64,000 nucleotides of DNA from Boletus sp. NGJ (taxonomy: Eukaryota > Basidiomycota > Agaricomycetes > Boletales > Boletaceae). This document shows positions 58,438 through 64,000 of this stretch, in pieces. How positions within the stretch are numbered: the first letter of the stretch is position 1; the number at the start of each line of letters is the position of its first letter. The DNA lies in assembly GCA_019096195.1 (NCBI GenBank), contig JAGTXK010000075.1, positions 310,001-374,000 of the forward strand. The letters run 5' to 3'. The position numbers were made by a program, and so were the translations under genes. Under the pieces are notes generated by a model, which saw only the letters and a list, made by a program, of their open reading frames with translations, was not told the DNA's origin and did not search any database.

Positions 58438-59384
58438 CTATTCAGTGTCAAACACCAGGGCCCTGACTTCAATGGATTGCCTCTGTGGGGCATGCGATGG
58501 GCTAGTACTGTCACGGAAAGCTGAATGGGGCGTCAAACGTGCCTTGTCGACGTCGGAGTCGAAGCACTTGATAAGGGTAACTTCGTCTGGGGTCTGGTCA
58601 GACAAGTAATACCACTTGTGCCCGGGATTGTACTTGACGCTGAAGGTAGCACCTTCGCGATGAGCATAGATGTGACGAGTTGAGATGAGGTCTTTATCAG
58701 GATCGACGGAGCGGTAGTCAGCTACGGCTAGAGGGTTGTGGGCCACGGTGTTAGCAATAGGTCTAGAAGATACATGAGTGGATGCTTGGTAAGATGTGTG
58801 CCTGCAGCGCACCTCCAGACATTGATGATGCGGTATCGACCTTTGAGGAGTCGCTCAGCCTCGTCCCCGAGGTGATGCTCTACGCGTTCAGCTGCCGCGA
58901 CAAACGTCTGGTCAACATGGACGCGTTGCTACGGAAAAAATAACGCGTGAGAATGCTTGCAGAGAACTATCGGGACAACACTGACCACTGGGCCACGGAG
59001 AGGAGCCTTGGAAGGCGCCGTCTGGGCAACGGAGCTCCGCCGGATGGTGTGATCAAAGATGAAGACTCTCTTAGCACCGGCGTACTTTTTCAATATGTCC
59101 TCGACCTCTGTATAGTAAACTGTCTTGATCTTGTCCTCGTCGGCAAAGTCTTTCTCGACGCTAGGATGGTGGACGAACTGGAATCCGCTGACGTCGAGAC
59201 CCAGAGAACCGCCCTGTCCTCTAGCATCATGAACGACCACAGGGCGAGTGTCCTCGCCAACGTTGGTTCTTGGGACGCCCGCAGGAGGGGCGTCGACATA
59301 GTTGTAAGGAGGCTGAGTGTCAAGAGGAGTGTGATAGTTGAGGGTCGTTTGGACGTCACGGGAAGCGAGCACTTGGACGGTCAT
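58438..59384 (-). CDS. CmcJ/AsaB-type hydroxylase/desaturase
   Basis: This belongs to the fungal family named after AsaB and related to CmcJ, often found in secondary-metabolite clusters. The reaction here is unknown. The start MTVQVLASRDVQTTLNYHT leads to NVGEDTRPVVVHDARGQ, GFQFVHHPSVEKDFADED and YYTEVEDILKKYAGAKRVFI, then FDHTIRRS. After an intron (GTGGTC to CCGTAG) come VHVDQTFVAAAERVEHHLG and RYRIINVWRPI. NPLAVADYRSVDPDKDL and GHKWYYLSDQTPDEVTLIKC follow, with the end SIEVRALVFDTE. Conserved His and Asp residues (FDHT, VHVDQ) may bind metal. No other biosynthetic gene is adjacent. Confidence 0.85.
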
Positions 59385-59681
59385 TGTAAAGCGAGTGTGA
59401 ACTGATGCGTACCATTGGGTGGGATCTCCTGCGTTTTATACTGGGAAACGCCTGGGATGAGTAAGAAGGGCAGCGCAAGACGGAGCCTAGGTGGCGTGCT
59501 GCCTGAAACATGGACTGACGAAGCCCATCAGTCAGCATGGATCAGAACCATTAATATCATTGTGTGTCGAGCTTGAGTTGGATGATGACCCCGACGACGA
59601 TGAGGAGGGCTGTCAAACGGGACGTGATAGTATATGAGACTCCGAGCTTGACCTTACCTACAACAACCAGTGCTTCTCGCG

Positions 59682-61318
59682 ATGACCGACTGTGCCATTC
59701 TCGCCGTCGCATCAACGACGCAGACCGCCCGTGCGCTCCTTCAAAGCATGTCGTTTGCCCTTCGTTCTGCGCCCAACTGACAGGCGATCCCAGAACTCGT
59801 GAAAGATGTTGTCCTCGACGAACAAGCCTATGCTGTGCCATGGACGATTGTGAACAAGTACTACACAGCCGAGGTCAAGTTTCTCGTCCACCCGCTCTCT
59901 TCTTGGGCCTCCCTCCAAGACCAACTCTCGACCCCTGCTCTTCTGTTCATCTGGAACAGAGGAGAGGTACGCCTCGGTATCCGTGATCTTCTCCTGGCAC
60001 TCATCTACCTCCTATAGCCTTACCGCGACCAAATACACAAGCTCTCTCAAGATGCATCTCAGCATGAGTTCGAGGTTGCCCTTGCCATCAGACTCCACCC
60101 AACTGGCTCGCCTTTGCCTGCAGAGACCGAGGATGACCAAGACGTAGATGCCTACCTGTCCTCAGAGGGCTTTGAGTTTATCGATGTCCCGGACATCCAG
60201 GCTTCTTCACCCGACCGTACGGGTGAGCTCGCACCCATCTCCCCCGCGTAGCAGTATTCACACTTCCTTCCTTAGGCGCTCTTGGTATACCTCGGATTAT
60301 TGATGCACTGAGCACCATCATGTGGCCGTCAATGGTTCGGCAGACCTCCAAGGTTACGACAACTGGCTTCATCGGCGCGTCGCAAAGGGATCCTGGTATT
60401 TCCTCAGACGACTACTACAATCTCGTACGACTCGTTGGAGAAAAAATATCCGGAAACGATGGCGATCTTATGCAGCGCGAGCTCGAGGAACTCGAACGTT
60501 GGCTCGATGAGGACACATTATCTAGTGATCCAGACGGTGAGGATGAAACCGCTTTCTGGAGCACCGTCGTTACTCCAGGAACCGTATCTCCTTCCTTGAG
60601 CGGTTTCATTGAAAATTCGCGCCCTACCACTCCCAAATCAGGTTTTGATGATGATTTCACTTCCTTCGTCTCTGCCTCGTCTGCAGGTTCCGCTGGTATC
60701 CCTCGATCCTCTTCGGAGAGTTTATCTTCTCCACCAAGCTTTCCACCTTTCGCGTCCATGAGTTTTAGCTCTACCTTCAGCTTTAGCTCCGCTTCGTCTG
60801 CTCATTCGACTCCTACTTGTGATGACCAAGCAAGCTTCGACACCACTCGTTTAATACCCAGTGAATCTTACAAATCCCTTGGCTCTGTGTCAGACTTCGG
60901 TGACCTGGACAAGGAGTCAGCCATTTTAGAACGATTATCCAACAAAAGCGACGAGGCAGGCGGTGATATGCCATCACGGCTCGAAATTGCGGAAACCTCA
61001 CGCAAGATTTTTGGTACCATGCCTCTTTCACCCACTCCCGCGCGGGAACGAGGTGACGCGAGCCTCCAGGTACTGAGCACCCTTGGTGGAGTGCCATCGC
61101 AAAGTTGTGCCGGCGAGGAACTCGATGTCGAGATGACGGACGTTAATCTCGAGCGCCTTGATTTGCAAAGCGTGTTAGGTGCGCTCCAAGGACTGAAAGA
61201 GGAGATTGCTGGGATGCCGGATAAGGAGCGGAGGAAGGCTGCGGCAAGAGTAGCTCTAGGGCTCGCATATGGGCTCGACAGCAACCTACATTCTGCAGCG
61301 AATGAGGAGCTTGTTTGA
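59682..61318 (+). CDS. alpha/gamma-adaptin-binding protein p34 (AAGAB/Irc6-like)
   Basis: This is a probable chaperone for assembly of clathrin adaptor complexes. The N-terminal small-GTPase-like part includes MTDCAILAVASTTQTA, VVLDEQAYAVPWTIVNKYY, VKFLVHPLSSWASLQDQL and PALLFIWNRGE. After an intron come EFEVALAIRLHPTGSPLP and the family marker YLSSEGFEFIDVP, then after another intron GIPRIIDALSTIMWPSM. The C-terminal half holds LVRLVGEKISGNDGDLMQRE, a long Ser-rich acidic stretch and a helix LQSVLGALQGLKEEIAGMPD. The first intron, around 59725-59795, is unresolved: one acceptor choice keeps the frame, but the N-terminal beta strand is then short. Confidence 0.82.
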
Positions 61319-61512
61319 TATGTCGATGTCGACGTGTTTTGTGAGACATTGTATGGCACAGGAATGCTCACTTTCGTACTACCCCCCATTGCGGTCCCTA
61401 AACATCTGAGGGCGTGATTCTGATGCAGCACATACATTCGACCAGCTGACGGGCGTTGTCTAAATAACATCCTGATCATTTGAACGCTTCTTCCTCCTGG
61501 ACGCGGACAAAA

Positions 61513-63166
61513 TCATTCGACATCCTCATCCACATTTTTCGCGTCACCAGTCTCATCTCTGACACCTCCTTCTGCAAAACTCATGATTCCCGCTAGGTCC
61601 AACTTCGAAACCACATCCTCGGCGTTTTCCACGTCCATTTCCGCGAGCACCTTGTTCACTGTCTCTAATTTCCCGTCCCTCAGCGCATCCTTGAGTGCGT
61701 CGGTGAACCCATTGAAAACTGTCCAGCGCATCATCAGCGCTTTCCGCACTTCTTCGACGTCCAGGTCCTCTGTTCCGGGGCCCTCGAGGACGAGATCGTC
61801 AGGCGGCGGACCGTCGGGTACGTTGAAGGTAATAGTGGAGTCGGGGTTCTCAGGTACGAGCTGGATCTGCTCCTTTTGTGGAGTGGAGGCAGAAGCTTCA
61901 GTAGCAGTGGCTGCCACACGAGTGACAAGATGAGCATATGTATCTTCGACATCTTTGACGAAGATAGGCACGGCACGTTTGTCGCCTGCAATCATCCTAG
62001 AGTCGCGATGATGATGATGATGATGATGAGTCCTGATGTGATCACACTGAAGAGGCGACGACGCACTTTTGAAAGAACACCCTCACACCATCACGGCCCA
62101 ATTTGTCACAATATTGCAGAAGCAGGCTTTGGTGCACGCATTGCTTCGCATATTTCTCACGTCCATCTGCCTCTGCCTGGAAGGCGGCAACAAGGAGAGC
62201 GTCGGACGCACCTGGAACGACGACGTCGCGATTGCTTTGTATGAAGGCAAAGGATTGGGCATAGTCCCAGAGCGGCAGCTGGGAGAAGCGATTGAGGGAT
62301 GGAGTGAGCTCTGGTAGATCTTCTTGTTGCTCGTCCTCGTTGGATGCGTCTGCAGCCGAAGGAGGGACTGCGGCAACGTGAGAGGAAGAGGCGACAGGGT
62401 TGAGTACTTCGTAAGTCGTCGTTGTGGTTGTAGTCGCCTTGGTTTTTGTAGTTGTGTCCGAGATCGCATTCTTGATCGCGGGCGGGGCAGGTTTGGGAGG
62501 GACGTACTGGACAGCATCGTGCAAGGGTCAGTATTGTAGGCAAGCTAAGGAGGGGACACGAAATTGAGATACCTTGCTTTCCCAACCCTCGTGGATGTCG
62601 TCGCTAGTGATGTGCTTCTTCTGCTCCTTGAGTTCTACTTCGAGGTCAGCCTTGAGCTTGTGCGTATGCTCCGCGAGCTGGGCGATGTGGTTCTCCAAGC
62701 CATCGAGGAGGGCTTTCTCCTGTTCGTCCTGGGGCAGAGCCTTGAAGCTGTCGTAGATCTGGAGAAGAAGAGAGAGGATCATGCCGTCGTATGTGGGCTG
62801 GTTCTTTGCATTGGTGGGTGGTGCTGTAGGGGATGGGTTTGACTGGAGACGATCGACGAGATATTGGAAGAAGGGGAGGCCGGTCTGAGACTGTCCAACA
62901 TCAGCGTCTTCTGCGAGGTCGCCTGCAGCCCCAGCGGGTGCACCGGCGATGCGCTGTCTGATCCTGACGAGGCGAGGATGGAGGATGTTGTTGCAGGCGA
63001 TCTCAGCGCTGAGTGCCTCAATCTTGTGCTTGCGGGCCTCGCGCTTCTCGTGGATGTCGCGCTGTTTCCATCGGATAAGAGAGCGTTTATCGACGTTGGG
63101 GTGGCCCTCGATGTCGGAATCGTCTGAGAGCTCGAGTTGGTCCCACTTGGAATAATTGAGAGGCAT
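61513..63166 (-). CDS. CDC37: Hsp90 co-chaperone CDC37
   Basis: It delivers protein kinases to Hsp90. The N-terminus MPLNYSKWDQLELSDDSDIE has the regulatory SDDSDIE with the conserved Ser that casein kinase 2 phosphorylates. It is followed by HPNVDKRSLIRWKQRDIHEK and a coiled coil. The middle has DGLENHIAQLAEHTHKLKAD and DIHEGWESK, then an intron to YVPPKPAPP. The Hsp90-binding part reads LPELTPSLNRFSQLPLWDYA, then FAFIQSNRDVVVPGASDALL and CDKLGRDGVRVFFQK. The last intron contains a trinucleotide repeat. The C-terminus follows with MRWTVFNGFTDALKDALRDG. The gene is 245 bp head-to-head from the next gene. Confidence 0.96.
62007..62029. repeat. GAT trinucleotide microsatellite in a CDC37 intron
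   Basis: About seven to eight GAT units lie inside the last intron of CDC37, between the GTGCGT donor and the CTCTAG acceptor. Length changes would not alter the protein. Confidence 0.9.
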
Positions 63167-63411
63167 CGTGGATGTCGTGGACGAGAAATTTTGTCGATGC
63201 CAATGGTGGCAGACTGACAACGGAAAGTTCTCGAATTCAAGTCAAGGGGTCTGACGCTAATCGCTGATCGCCAGCGCTGCCAACGTCGCCGTTGCCGTCG
63301 CCGGGGACGTACAGAGCTCGCTAAACCCGACGGGGGTCCGTGCGAGTGGCTGAACCATTCGGGGGTCGCTCGCATCTTTGCTCTCAACCCCCACCACTCA
63401 AAGTTTGTGCA

Positions 63412-64000
63412 ATGGACACCGACGTCGAGCAACCACAGTCAGTTCCACCTCCCACCACCTCAACTCTGGACATGGCCACCTCCTTGCGTGCCGCTGCCCT
63501 CTTGTCCAGAAAGCGCCGGAGGGTTGATTCTGACGCACCCTCGCTACCTCCTCGTCTTGTTCCAGAGCCCACCTTGCAACTCGACTATGGTTACGACGAT
63601 CCAACGGCCACCCAGTCCGACCGCAAGTTGACCCCGGTTTTACAACCCACAGTCTTAGAGCCGTCAGACCCCATAGAGGACATCGAGGACGGTCAGATTC
63701 GTGAAGAGGGCGAAATCAGCGATACCGAAACTTCACCTCCACCACCACGGTCACCCACTCCACCCCCGAGGTTGAGACAACGGCCATTCGTTTCCCAACT
63801 TCAGGAATCTGCACGAGTTGAAAACCCCTTACCCCCATGCCCACCATCTCGTATCGAAGCCCCAATAGCTTCCCCGTTGGAACCATCCGATGCTCAGGGA
63901 TGGCAACCTGCTGGTATTGAACCTTTCGTGCTCGAGACATCTACCTACCGACTTGATGCTGATCATGTCAGACCAGGACTCACTAGTTCGTCATCAGTCT
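63412..64000 (+). CDS. Pro-rich acidic protein of unknown function, cut by window edge
   Basis: An uninterrupted frame of 196 codons runs to the window end. It starts MDTDVEQPQSVPPPTTSTL, with a basic stretch LLSRKRRRVDSD that could act as a nuclear signal. An acidic motif follows (EPSDPIEDIEDGQIREEGEI), then Pro-rich sequence (TSPPPPRSPTPPPRLRQRP). No domain is recognised in the visible part; a folded domain may lie beyond the edge. Confidence 0.7.
   Translation, partial: MDTDVEQPQSVPPPTTSTLDMATSLRAAALLSRKRRRVDSDAPSLPPRLVPEPTLQLDYGYDDPTATQSDRKLTPVLQPTVLEPSDPIEDIEDGQIREEGEISDTETSPPPPRSPTPPPRLRQRPFVSQLQESARVENPLPPCPPSRIEAPIASPLEPSDAQGWQPAGIEPFVLETSTYRLDADHVRPGLTSSSSV

Noticed and set aside
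1-64000. Retroelements, virus-like copies, DNA transposons with transposase, CRISPR arrays
   Set aside because: No reverse transcriptase, integrase, capsid or transposase motifs, no long terminal repeats and no spaced repeat array were recognised on either strand.

Overview
The window looks like nuclear DNA of a basidiomycete fungus, probably an Agaricomycete. The evidence is dense, intron-rich genes with introns of about 47-60 nt, branch sites of the CTAAC/CTGAC type, and protein types typical of the group: Kelch-BTB, H15 winged-helix, Ecl1-type zinc protein, DPP5 and Zn2Cys6 regulators. I reconstructed 29 protein-coding genes by joining exons across frames. I found no rRNA, tRNA, CRISPR array, or recognisable retroelement or virus relic.

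Layout. 1-7.5 kb: a PH-domain protein cut by the left edge, a SIKE/FGFR1OP2-type STRIPAK subunit, a Ras guanine-nucleotide exchange factor and ribosomal protein uL22 (RPL17). 7.7-16.4 kb: the TORC2 subunit Rictor/Ste16, a Baeyer-Villiger-type flavin monooxygenase and complex I subunit NDUFS4. 17.2-23.6 kb: a secreted class 3 lipase, a Zn2Cys6 transcription factor and a CHFR-like RING protein whose C-terminal PBZ zinc finger is built from three exons. 23.9-36.6 kb: a Kelch-BTB protein, pyridoxamine-phosphate oxidase, a class I fructose-bisphosphate aldolase, a small mitochondrial membrane protein, an H15 protein and FKBP12. 36.6-46.3 kb is gene-poor, holding only an Ecl1-type protein, an OGFr-domain protein with an apparent frameshift, and a GSKIP-domain protein. 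46.3-64 kb is dense again: VPS45, ERV46, a coiled-coil protein, DPP5, MRT4, deoxyhypusine hydroxylase, an AsaB-type oxygenase, an AAGAB/Irc6-type adaptin binder, CDC37 and an acidic protein cut by the right edge.

Most genes are housekeeping. Many are in head-to-head pairs separated by 58-300 bp, which suggests shared promoters. Several belong to growth-signalling and trafficking modules (Ras GEF, TORC2, STRIPAK, VPS45, ERV46, AAGAB). The only hint of a metabolic group is the monooxygenase, secreted lipase and Zn2Cys6 regulator between 13 and 21.5 kb, interrupted by NDUFS4.

The main oddities concern gene structure. Four introns appear to start with GC instead of GT. There are micro-exons of 15, 16 and 21 nt, and first coding exons of only 3 and 4 nt. 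Other points of note are a PBZ finger in a fungal CHFR relative that lacks an FHA domain, a class I aldolase, and a nested hairpin near 16.7 kb. All gene models are hand-made from sequence, so exon borders are inferred and need transcript support.
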